DNA of 61,763 bases from Cytophagaceae bacterium. GTDB taxonomy: Bacteria; Bacteroidota; Bacteroidia; Cytophagales; Cytophagaceae. The DNA is taken from positions 1 through 61,763 of the forward strand of contig JAQZBV010000027.1 in the NCBI GenBank assembly GCA_029237685.1, written 5' to 3'. The position numbers and the translations under genes are program-made. The first letter of the stretch is position 1. Each line of letters starts with the position of its first letter. A model generated the notes under the pieces. It was not told the origin of the DNA and searched no databases. It saw nothing but the letters and a program-made list of their open reading frames with translations. This document shows, piece after piece, positions 32,598 to 39,964 of the stretch.

Positions 32598-33041
32598 ATG
32601 GACAAAATACTTTGGATCGTTTTAACTTTTTTATCCGGCGCTGTTTTACCTATTCAGGCCGGCTTGAATGCAAAACTAGGTAAAGCAGCAGCAAGCCCGC
32701 TTTATGCTTCTTTAATTTCCTTTGTGGTAGGTACTGTAGGATTAGTGCTGTACATTTTATGTACGCGTCAAACGATCAGCTGGACGGGACTTAAAGAAGT
32801 ACCGGTGTATCTTTGGCTGGGAGGTTTGCTGGGTGCATTTTATATTGCGGTTATTGTTTTTGCTTTTCCAAAATTAGGACCCGGTTTGTCCTTCGGGCTG
32901 ATTGTTGCCGGTCAGATGATCGTATCTATTTTATTGGAACACAACAATCTCTTGGTGTCACAAGCCAATCCTGTTAGTCTCATGCGCGTGTTAGGCATTA
33001 GCCTGATCATTGCAGGTGTGGTCATCATCCGTAAATTTTAA
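32598..33041 (+). CDS. DMT-superfamily transporter (DUF606/YdcZ type)
   Basis: A 147-residue inner-membrane protein with five hydrophobic segments. LSGAVLPIQAGLNAKLGKAA, PVYLWLGGLLGAFYIAVIVF and LGPGLSFGLIVAGQMIVSIL are the typical phrases of the DUF606 branch of drug/metabolite transporters. Family members are about 140-150 residues and act as dimers or fused pairs. Substrate unknown. The unit ends at the terminator at 33085-33123. Confidence 0.9.
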   Translation: MDKILWIVLTFLSGAVLPIQAGLNAKLGKAAASPLYASLISFVVGTVGLVLYILCTRQTISWTGLKEVPVYLWLGGLLGAFYIAVIVFAFPKLGPGLSFGLIVAGQMIVSILLEHNNLLVSQANPVSLMRVLGISLIIAGVVIIRKF

Positions 33042-33050
33042 GGGTAAGAA

Positions 33051-33085
33051 AATAAAATAAAATAAAATAAAATAAAATAAAATAA
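33051..33085. repeat. Pentanucleotide microsatellite (AATAA)7
   Basis: Seven tandem AATAA units lie between the DMT gene stop and the terminator hairpin. Slippage-prone, but not in a coding or promoter position. Confidence 0.9.
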
Positions 33086-33123
33086 AAAAAATCCCTTGTC
33101 TCCGAAGAGCAAGGGATTTTTTT
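33085..33123. terminator. Bidirectional terminator between convergent genes
   Basis: AAAAAAATCCCTTG (33085-33098) pairs with CAAGGGATTTTTTT (33110-33123) around an 11-nt loop, with A and T runs on both sides. It serves the DMT gene and the dehydrogenase gene that converge here. Confidence 0.88.
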
Positions 33124-33146
33124 ATTAGCTGATTGGACAGTAGATT

Positions 33147-34379
33147 TTATTTTCTCTTTATTCTGTACAACTTGCCACCATCTGTAACGGCATACAATGC
33201 GCCGTTTGACAAGCTCTGTGTAATATCTCGGAATCGTTGATTTTCTGTGGCCAGCAATCGTTCTTCACCTACTACACGGTTATTATCAATCACTAGTCTT
33301 GCAATGTGCTTGCCGCTTAGTGCACAAACGAAAAGATTGTTTTGCCATTCCGGAATGCTATCCGTTTTATAAAAGGTCATCCCACTTGGAGAGATCACAG
33401 GATCCCAATAGTATACAGGCTGCTCCATTCCGGTTTTTTGCTGGATAGGAGCACCAATAGGATCACCATCGTATTCTATGCCATAAGTAATGGTAGGCCA
33501 TCCGTAGTTTGCACCTGCCTGAATACGATTGATTTCATCCCCTCCGCGAGGACCGTGTTCACCTTGCCACAAGTCACCGGTAGTAGGATGTATGGCTAAG
33601 CCTTGAGGATTTCTGTGACCGATGCTGTACAATTCAGGAATAGGATTGGTACCGGTAAAGGAAGGATTACCCGGAGCAGCAGCGCCATCCTTGGTGATGC
33701 GAAGTACTTTACCTAGTGCTCCACTTACCGATTGCGCTAGAGGACGCGTAGAGAGGTCGGAGCGTTCTCCTGTACTGACATATAAATTTCCAGACGCATC
33801 AAAAAGAATACGACCACCATAGTGAAGATCACCATTAAACGCCGGAGTTGCGCGGAAGATGACAGTTGCATCTTCTATGCTTGCTTCGTCGGTTGAAAGT
33901 TTTCCTTTCGCCACAGCAGTCACAGTACCACCGCTAACATCTTCGGAGAATACCCAATAAACCATTCTGTTAGTAGAGAACTGAGGATCGAGGCATAAGC
34001 CTAACAAGCCTCCCTGACCTCCTGCATTCACATCTGGAATGCCATAAACACTGGTAACTGTGCCGCTGGCTGTTACCAGACGCATGATGCCACCTTTTTC
34101 CGTAATCAGCAGCTTTCCGTTCGGAAGCACCGCTATTCCCCAAGGTGAAGTCAGTGAAGAGGTGAGTACTGTAGATTCATACTCCGTATTTGTTGTTGCC
34201 CCATTCACACGGGTTTGACCGGCAAAGGCCGGACTGTAGGTGGTGTTGGCCGGGTTGGTTTCAACAGGCGGCCCATCGAATGAGATGCCACCAGGTTGTG
34301 CGGCGTCATCGGATTTTTTGCAGCTCAGCGAGAGCAGCAAAGCACCGGCTAGGATAAGGAAATGTTTAGTATTTTTCAT
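33147..34379 (-). CDS. PQQ-dependent sugar (glucose/sorbosone) dehydrogenase, lipoprotein
   Basis: A 410-residue lipoprotein (lipobox LSLSC, Cys20). The mature part is a six-bladed propeller of the soluble-glucose-dehydrogenase type: SPWGIAVLPNGKLLITEKGG, GGLLGLCLDPQFSTNRMVYW, LHYGGRILFDASGNLYVSTG, IGHRNPQGLAIHPTTGDLWQ and GEHGPRGGDEINRI. The histidine and arginine positions of the PQQ site are in these phrases. It should oxidise a sugar or polyol in the periplasm if PQQ is supplied. No pqq biosynthesis genes are in the window. Single gene, convergent with the DMT gene. Confidence 0.93.
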   Translation of the reverse strand: MKNTKHFLILAGALLLSLSCKKSDDAAQPGGISFDGPPVETNPANTTYSPAFAGQTRVNGATTNTEYESTVLTSSLTSPWGIAVLPNGKLLITEKGGIMRLVTASGTVTSVYGIPDVNAGGQGGLLGLCLDPQFSTNRMVYWVFSEDVSGGTVTAVAKGKLSTDEASIEDATVIFRATPAFNGDLHYGGRILFDASGNLYVSTGERSDLSTRPLAQSVSGALGKVLRITKDGAAAPGNPSFTGTNPIPELYSIGHRNPQGLAIHPTTGDLWQGEHGPRGGDEINRIQAGANYGWPTITYGIEYDGDPIGAPIQQKTGMEQPVYYWDPVISPSGMTFYKTDSIPEWQNNLFVCALSGKHIARLVIDNNRVVGEERLLATENQRFRDITQSLSNGALYAVTDGGKLYRIKRK

Positions 34380-34537
34380 AGCGCTGGATGAAAGAATGAA
34401 TAGTCGAAATGGTTTTCGATTAGATGTTTTCTAACGAGTGAAATATAGAAAATTATTTATCTAAATACGCTTATGTTTTACGGAAAGTATTTGTGTAGAG
34501 GCTTTTACACATAGTGTAGAGTTTGTAATCAAACTGC

Positions 34538-34570
34538 TTGTTAGCGGAGCGAAAGGCTTATTTAATTTTG
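34538..34570 (+). promoter_or_regulatory. Candidate promoter of purU
   Basis: TTG (34538-34540) and TAATTTTG (34563-34570) fit the Bacteroidota -33/-7 pattern TTG-N(17-23)-TAnnTTTG. The start codon is 30 bp downstream. Confidence 0.6.
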
Positions 34571-34600
34571 CTATATTAGAATAAAATTGAACAGTCTTTC

Positions 34601-35437
34601 ATGAATAAATTACTTACTATACTTGTTGATTGCCCTGATCAAAAAGGGTTGATTTATAAAATCACCAGTGTTTTATATCAAAATGAATTGAACATCATCA
34701 AAAACCGCGAGTATGTGGATTTGGACACCAATCGTTTTTTTATGCGCACAGAAGTGGAAGGTGTCATAGATGAAGCGGAATTAGCGGCAGAGTTGAAAGA
34801 AGCCTTACCGGATCAAAGCTGGATCAGTGTGGTGTCGGACCGTAAGAAGAAGTTGGTGCTTTTGGTCACCAAAGAAAATCATTGCTTAGGCGATCTGTTG
34901 GTACGCAATCATTTCGGTGAGTGGAATGCCGAGGTAAAAGCGGTGATCGGTAATTATGATGTCTTGAGAAATTTTACGGAACGTTTTGACATTCCTTACC
35001 ATTGCGTGTCTGCCGAAGGCTTGTCCAGAGAAGAACACGAACAACGCATGATTCAGGCTATCGATCAGTATACCCCGGATTGCATCGTGTTAGCGAAGTA
35101 CATGCGCATCTTAACCCCTGATTTTGTAAAGCATTACGAAGGAAAAGTCATCAATATCCACCATTCGTTTTTGCCGGCATTCATCGGTGCACAACCATAC
35201 AAACAAGCGTACGACCGCGGTGTAAAAATCATCGGAGCCACAGCGCATTTTGTTAACCATCATTTGGATGAAGGCCCGATCATTTGTCAAAACGTAATTC
35301 CTGTCGATCACTCGCAGAACGCCTCAGACATGGCCAGGGCAGGGAAGGATGTAGAGAAGATGGTATTGGCGCAGGCGCTGAAGTTGGTGTTGGAGGATAA
35401 AGTGTTGTTGAGCGGGAATAAGACGGTAGTTTTTTAG
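34601..35437 (+). CDS. purU: Formyltetrahydrofolate deformylase
   Basis: A 278-residue enzyme that hydrolyses 10-formyl-THF to formate and THF, supplying formate for purine synthesis and balancing one-carbon pools. An N-terminal ACT domain spans about residues 4-80 (ILVDCPDQKGLIYKITSVLY). The formyltransferase-fold domain has INIHHSFLPAFIGAQPYKQA, then GATAHFVNHHLDEGPIICQN, with the catalytic His and Asp region in place. Length is standard. It has its own promoter and converges with the amidase gene. Confidence 0.96.
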   Translation: MNKLLTILVDCPDQKGLIYKITSVLYQNELNIIKNREYVDLDTNRFFMRTEVEGVIDEAELAAELKEALPDQSWISVVSDRKKKLVLLVTKENHCLGDLLVRNHFGEWNAEVKAVIGNYDVLRNFTERFDIPYHCVSAEGLSREEHEQRMIQAIDQYTPDCIVLAKYMRILTPDFVKHYEGKVINIHHSFLPAFIGAQPYKQAYDRGVKIIGATAHFVNHHLDEGPIICQNVIPVDHSQNASDMARAGKDVEKMVLAQALKLVLEDKVLLSGNKTVVF

Positions 35438-35508
35438 AAAACTGAAAACTGAAGAGTCACGTGATCAGTTCTCAGTTCTCAGTTTTCAGTTTTCAGTTTT
35501 CAGTTTTC
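35437..35508. repeat. AACTGAAAACTG-type simple inverted repeat between convergent genes
   Basis: GAAAACTGAAAACTGA (from 35437) is complementary to the repeated TCAGTTTTCAGTTTTC (to 35508), so it can form a long hairpin. The same word makes the gap at 52938-53044 between another convergent pair. Confidence 0.75.
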
Positions 35509-36286
35509 ACTCTTCCTCTATCTCATTCCGATAATCTTCAATCGCACTAAAAATCCCCCAGGCGGTTTCCATTTTTCCGACTTCTGTTCCCAGGTATTGT
35601 GCATCTTCTTCGTGTGTGATGAAACCACTTTCTACCAATACACTGGGCATGGCCGTTTTCCAAAGCACCAGAAAACCTGCTTGCTTCACTCCTCTGGAAT
35701 GGCGGTTGTTGTGCTTTTCAAATTCGTTTTCAATTTTCCCTGCCAAGCGTGTACTGTTGGCCAGGTATGCACTTTGATAAAGTGAAAAGAGAATATACGA
35801 TTGTGGTGAGTTCGGATCGAAGCCGTCGTATTTTTCTTTGTTGTCTTTCTCTAATAAGATAGAAGAGTTTTCTCTTTGCGCTACGGAAAGATTTTGTTCG
35901 CCTTTGTGCAAACCCATACAATAGGTTTCTGTGCCTTTGAATTGCGACGGCCCTGCGTTCACGTGGATGGAAATGAATAAGTCTGCTTTGGCTTTATTGG
36001 CAATGGCTGCGCGGTCATGCAACTCTACAAAGTGATCGTCTTTGCGGGTATAAATCACTTTTACATCCGGCATATTGCGCTGTAGAATTTCTCCCAGTTT
36101 TAAGGCAATGTCCAGGGTGATGAGCTTTTCTTTCTGACTGCTGTTGGAGCATCCGGGATCTTTGCCGCCATGCCCCGCGTCAATGACAATAGTCTTAAGA
36201 CGATATTCGCTCTTCTCCAATATGGTGAAAGAGGAACACAACAGGACAAGAATGGCAATCGAGTATAACAGGATACGAGGGAACAT
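35507..36286 (-). CDS. N-acetylmuramoyl-L-alanine amidase
   Basis: A 259-residue exported amidase_3 enzyme that cleaves the bond between MurNAc and the stem peptide. An N-terminal hydrophobic segment (residues 3-20) acts as signal peptide or anchor. Zinc-site phrases are IDAGHGGKDPG, then LFISIHVNAG, and the catalytic glutamate is in PSVLVESGFITHEEDA. It has no SPOR or LysM domain. It starts 3 bp after the MauE-like gene, so both are in one operon. A role in cell separation or wall turnover is likely. Confidence 0.93.
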   Translation of the reverse strand: MFPRILLYSIAILVLLCSSFTILEKSEYRLKTIVIDAGHGGKDPGCSNSSQKEKLITLDIALKLGEILQRNMPDVKVIYTRKDDHFVELHDRAAIANKAKADLFISIHVNAGPSQFKGTETYCMGLHKGEQNLSVAQRENSSILLEKDNKEKYDGFDPNSPQSYILFSLYQSAYLANSTRLAGKIENEFEKHNNRHSRGVKQAGFLVLWKTAMPSVLVESGFITHEEDAQYLGTEVGKMETAWGIFSAIEDYRNEIEEE

Positions 36287-36289
36287 GTT

Positions 36290-37408
36290 TTATTCTATTG
36301 CTTTTTTAAGTTTGTCTTTGCTAAAAGAATCGTTGTCAAAATCCGCTACGATGTTTCCTTCTTTCAATACACTCACACGAGGCGGAGAAGAGATATCACC
36401 CAACAAAGGAAAGAAAACCTGCGGTTCTACGATCTTGTAAGGGTATTTGCATTTCGCCACGTCAAAGAAATGATCCAGTTCTCCCGGACTTCCGAAGAAT
36501 AAGAAATACACGGGAGGTAGTTTTTGTTCTTTGCTGAGTTCTCCGATCTGGCGGGCTGTTTCCATGCAGTGCTCGCATTCCAAACTCAACATGCATACAA
36601 TGGATGTCCCTTTGTCTACATTGGCAGTCACACCATCGCTGAAGTTTTTGAAACCGGCGTAAATCGAAACTTTAGGCGTATAGGCAGGTGTTGTTTTAGT
36701 GACCTGTTTGGTTACGGTATCTTTTTTCGCAACTGTCGTAGCACTTGATTTAGTGTCACTGGTTTTGTTTTTATCTTTAGTGACCAGGTCTCGCACGACC
36801 GCAACTACTGTGTCTGCTGCAGGTTTGTATTCGGGCTGAGGATCTGACACGGGTGCAATGCTGTCAAACGTTGAGAAGCCGTTTTCATCGGTTGTTGTGG
36901 TATAAGCCTTGATAGGAAAAGCGATGAATAAACCAACATAAGTCAAGACCAGCAGGGCCGTTGGCAGCGCAGTGTTTTTCCTTTCGTAATTTTTTGTCAG
37001 GGTATATAAGTAGCTCAATAAGCCGAGCGTAGCGATATTTTTTATCAGGGCCTCTAAAGGAGTCATCTTGATCCATTGCCCGAAACAACCGCAATTACCG
37101 GAGTTGCCGGTGGTATAAATAGTATAGGCAAGGTGTACGCAGAAGACCACCAATAAAGCCGCAGTGGCAGGGATGAAGAAACTACGCAGGTAATTTTTTT
37201 GTAGAAAGGCAAAGCCTAGGAAAGCTTCAAAACCGATGATGCCACGACTTAAATAAGGAGCGGTCGTCCAAGAGGCGAACCCAAGATCGACCAATTGTTT
37301 TTCAAAAGCTTCAATCGGATAAAGTTTGGATACCGCGGAGAATACAAATAAAAGGGTAGTGGCTATGCGAAGCGCCAGAATCAGGTTATTGCGAGTCGAT
37401 GCGTTCAT
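36290..37408 (-). CDS. MauE/DoxX-like membrane protein fused to a thioredoxin-like domain
   Basis: A 372-residue protein. Residues 1-175 carry about five membrane segments of the MauE/DoxX type, with the cysteine motif GNCGCFG. A Thr/Lys-rich linker follows (about 200-250). The C-terminal part has a thioredoxin-like pair in LSLECEHCMETARQIGEL and a cis-proline-like PPRVSVL. A fused electron-relay membrane domain and thiol domain suggest disulfide or thiol chemistry in the envelope. Such BT_3928-like proteins are conserved in Bacteroidota but the partner is unknown. First gene of the operon with the amidase. Confidence 0.82.
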   Translation of the reverse strand: MNASTRNNLILALRIATTLLFVFSAVSKLYPIEAFEKQLVDLGFASWTTAPYLSRGIIGFEAFLGFAFLQKNYLRSFFIPATAALLVVFCVHLAYTIYTTGNSGNCGCFGQWIKMTPLEALIKNIATLGLLSYLYTLTKNYERKNTALPTALLVLTYVGLFIAFPIKAYTTTTDENGFSTFDSIAPVSDPQPEYKPAADTVVAVVRDLVTKDKNKTSDTKSSATTVAKKDTVTKQVTKTTPAYTPKVSIYAGFKNFSDGVTANVDKGTSIVCMLSLECEHCMETARQIGELSKEQKLPPVYFLFFGSPGELDHFFDVAKCKYPYKIVEPQVFFPLLGDISSPPRVSVLKEGNIVADFDNDSFSKDKLKKAIE

Positions 37409-37549
37409 GTTTGTTGTTTAATAGTATAAAAATAAAATAATCGAGGCATAGGTCAAAGGATTATTAGGCCACTGTGCAGAAAAACTGCGTTTTTGCCTCC
37501 TGATTATTCTTAGAACGTTAAATGAACAGATATAGTGCCCTGGAAAGCT

Positions 37550-37601
37550 AGGAGCTAGGAGGTACGAGCGGGGGCACACTGGCTCGTACCTCCTAGCTCC
37601 T
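37550..37601. terminator. 20-bp perfect hairpin, probable terminator
   Basis: The left arm 37550-37569 and right arm 37582-37601 are exact reverse complements (core GCTAGGAGGTACGAGC) with a 12-nt loop. It lies between the MauE-like gene start and the end of the AsmA-like gene, just after the latter on the minus strand. There is no strong T-run, so a repeat origin is also possible. Confidence 0.6.
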
Positions 37602-37604
37602 GGC

Positions 37605-39302
37605 TTATTTCTCTTCTTTTTCTTTGATTTTGTCGTTGGCTTTTTCGACCATTTTTTTCGAAAGTCGCTTATCAACAGCAACGGAAATCAAACCCACTTT
37701 GATGCTGTTCCATAAATAATTGAGCACGAATTTGTTTTTGGGTCTCACCAAATCAATTTGTCCCTGTACATAATGCTTGGTGCCCGGTTCGTTGTTGGAG
37801 CGCACAACGGTATTAGCGATCAAGCCAAGAAATTTTTTCTTGATGTGCTCCCTTCTTTGATTGACGCTGGCTGTATCCAATAGAATGATTTTTAAATTAT
37901 TGTAATGCGCATCGATGGTGCCATAGGAATGTTCTTCATCGCCGGTCATTTGAAATGAAACTTTGTGAATGTCTCCGTCCTTAAATTCCGCATACGCCAT
38001 GTTGCCTACGATATTGTTCAGGTCGGTGGCTTTGACATTGGTAATGGTACCTTTTGCATGAAATTTCTCCCGCGGATCAAGGATAGAAAAGTCGAGCCTC
38101 AATACGATCGTAGATTTGTTCAGGAATTCTGTGCTGCCCGTCACTACTAAGGAAGGATGGTGTTGTAAGACTTCCTTGACGTTAGTAAAATTATGCGCTT
38201 TTAAATTGATCTTAGTGAAGTAAATGCGCCCCGGAAGCTTGCCCTTCTCTGAAATTTCTTCGTAGGTCGCTATCCCATTTTTAATTTCAATGTGCTCAAT
38301 CAGCAAAGGCAGTTCGATGTCACGAATGGCTTTTGCCGGCAATGGTTTCACAATAAAAGGGGGATCTTGCAGGCGTTTGTCTTTGTAGACAACAATCACC
38401 GGATTGATCATGCGCACCGTGTCGACCTTCAGGTAATCGATATAGCCCCAATGTGCAATGTCATGGCTGGTGAGTTCTAAGGTTTCGATCTTCAGGTTAT
38501 ACCATTCTTTCTCGTATTTCAATTCCCTCGTAAATTCTTTTTTATCCTCGGTATTTTTAAAGATCACTTGATTCAAAACCAACAGGTTTTTCCTAAAACT
38601 AAAATCAATGCCTTTGGCGGTTAAGCGTGCGTCTTTGATGAAGTTCATATCGAAATTTCTTCCTTTAAAAAGGGCTTCGCTGAACTTTATGGTCTGATTG
38701 CTTTTCAATATCAACGAATCGGTGTATAAGTCCTTGACCAATAAAGAAACAGAATCACAAGAGAAGTAACTGCTGCTGTCTTCGCTGTAATTGATCCAAC
38801 GGATTTTAGCATTATTCAGCAATAAATAGTTGATACTGCCGTAGGTGATTTTTTCTGACAGTAAGTCTTTGGATAGCGCTGGACCTGTAGTGTCGGGCTT
38901 TACCGAAGGATCTACCAATACCCGAAGTACCGGGTTAATAATGATAAAAGAATCAATGCTGACTTCGCGATCGGTGATAAATCGTATGACATCCAGCCCC
39001 TTTACACGCACATCATTGAGTTGCCCTTCCAATAAAAAGCGTTTGGGCTGTCCGATTTTTTTGAGGCTGTCTACTGCTTCTTTCCTCGGTTTTACCATCA
39101 CACCGTCAACTTCCAAATTGCCTGCCCAAATGTCCAGTTTGATTTTGTTAAACTTGTAATCGTAAAGGCGAGTAGGATCGTTTTGATCCAGTAAATATTC
39201 TATGTTATTATTCGCTAAATGTTCTGCAATTCTGTTCAGATTGAATCCTACTACAACCAGGATTAAAAGCAAGGCCAAAAAGACCCAGAGTAATTTTTTC
39301 AT
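37605..39302 (-). CDS. AsmA-like (DUF748-type) envelope protein
   Basis: A 565-residue protein with one N-terminal membrane segment (residues 3-22, LLWVFLALLLILVVVGFNL) and a long beta-rich periplasmic region. Phrases such as YKFNKIKLDIWAGNLEVDGV, PGRIYFTKINLKAHNFTNV and AEFKDGDIHKVSFQMTGDEE are typical of the AsmA/TamB-like repeating-groove proteins linked to lipid transport or outer-membrane homeostasis. The C terminus is lysine-rich (KKMVEKANDKIKEKEEK). Single gene. Confidence 0.75.
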   Translation of the reverse strand: MKKLLWVFLALLLILVVVGFNLNRIAEHLANNNIEYLLDQNDPTRLYDYKFNKIKLDIWAGNLEVDGVMVKPRKEAVDSLKKIGQPKRFLLEGQLNDVRVKGLDVIRFITDREVSIDSFIIINPVLRVLVDPSVKPDTTGPALSKDLLSEKITYGSINYLLLNNAKIRWINYSEDSSSYFSCDSVSLLVKDLYTDSLILKSNQTIKFSEALFKGRNFDMNFIKDARLTAKGIDFSFRKNLLVLNQVIFKNTEDKKEFTRELKYEKEWYNLKIETLELTSHDIAHWGYIDYLKVDTVRMINPVIVVYKDKRLQDPPFIVKPLPAKAIRDIELPLLIEHIEIKNGIATYEEISEKGKLPGRIYFTKINLKAHNFTNVKEVLQHHPSLVVTGSTEFLNKSTIVLRLDFSILDPREKFHAKGTITNVKATDLNNIVGNMAYAEFKDGDIHKVSFQMTGDEEHSYGTIDAHYNNLKIILLDTASVNQRREHIKKKFLGLIANTVVRSNNEPGTKHYVQGQIDLVRPKNKFVLNYLWNSIKVGLISVAVDKRLSKKMVEKANDKIKEKEEK

Positions 39303-39396
39303 GTGATAAAAATAACGATTAATGTATTTATTGTACTAAAGACCCGTAGCTATTTAGGGGCAGGTTGTCTGTCATTTGTCTTTTTATAAACGAACT

Positions 39397-39759
39397 ATGG
39401 TATCATTTGACAAAGAAAACGCCAGACTGGTGATCGGTTCTTTAATTATTCCTTATCCTACCAGACAGCGCTTAATCCAGGACTTAATCGCCAATGCCAT
39501 CTCTTATGGGATTGCCATCCTTGTATCCGGCATCCTGCATCGTTTTTTCGCCGTTCGTAGTTTTAGGAACTTATGGGGAATAGTGGGGAAGAAAAAGGGC
39601 AAGGTTATGATCGATGGTGACACCTACGCTTGGATCGATTGGACACTCACTTTCATCATTGGACTTTTTGTATTCACCATCATGGAGCATGTCATGGAAC
39701 ATGTGATCAACTGGTATAAGGAGCAGAAGGAGAAAGAGAAGGAAGAACGGAATGTTTAA
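39397..39759 (+). CDS. Small membrane protein of unknown function
   Basis: A 120-residue protein. The ATG at 39397 (MVSFDKENARLVIGSL) is chosen over an upstream TTG. Two hydrophobic segments (about 33-50 and 84-104) and a charged Lys/Glu-rich C terminus are seen. Its family is not recognised. It is divergent from the AsmA-like gene, with about 95 bp between starts. Confidence 0.65.
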   Translation: MVSFDKENARLVIGSLIIPYPTRQRLIQDLIANAISYGIAILVSGILHRFFAVRSFRNLWGIVGKKKGKVMIDGDTYAWIDWTLTFIIGLFVFTIMEHVMEHVINWYKEQKEKEKEERNV

Positions 39760-39767
39760 GCTCAAGC

Positions 39768-39950
39768 AGTCTAGCCCCTAACCCCTAAAGGGAAACGATA
39801 AAAACATTCTGTAAGCTCTAGCTGTCTTGCCCCTAAATCCCCTGAAAGGGACTTGATTGTTTACCAAATGAAAAGCTCATCGCATACTAAATGCGATGAG
39901 CTTTTCATTTATCAGGAACTGTTCCCCTTTAGGGGTTAGGGGCAAGACAG
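39768..39950. repeat. Nested inverted repeats around a terminator (repeat F)
   Basis: 39768-39796 (CAGTCTAGCCCCTAACCCCT and on) is inverted at 39921-39950 with about three mismatches. A further direct copy of repeat F lies at 39824-39853, matching 2112-2142. The perfect hairpin at 39866-39910 sits in the centre. Confidence 0.7.
39866..39910. terminator. Bidirectional terminator
   Basis: 20-bp perfect arms (39866-39885 and 39891-39910) with core GCTCATCGCAT/ATGCGATGAGC, a 5-nt loop ACTAA, and AAATGAAAA/TTTTCATTT ends. It separates the convergent small membrane protein gene and pbpC. Confidence 0.82.
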
Positions 39951-39964
39951 TATGGAGTAAGAAC

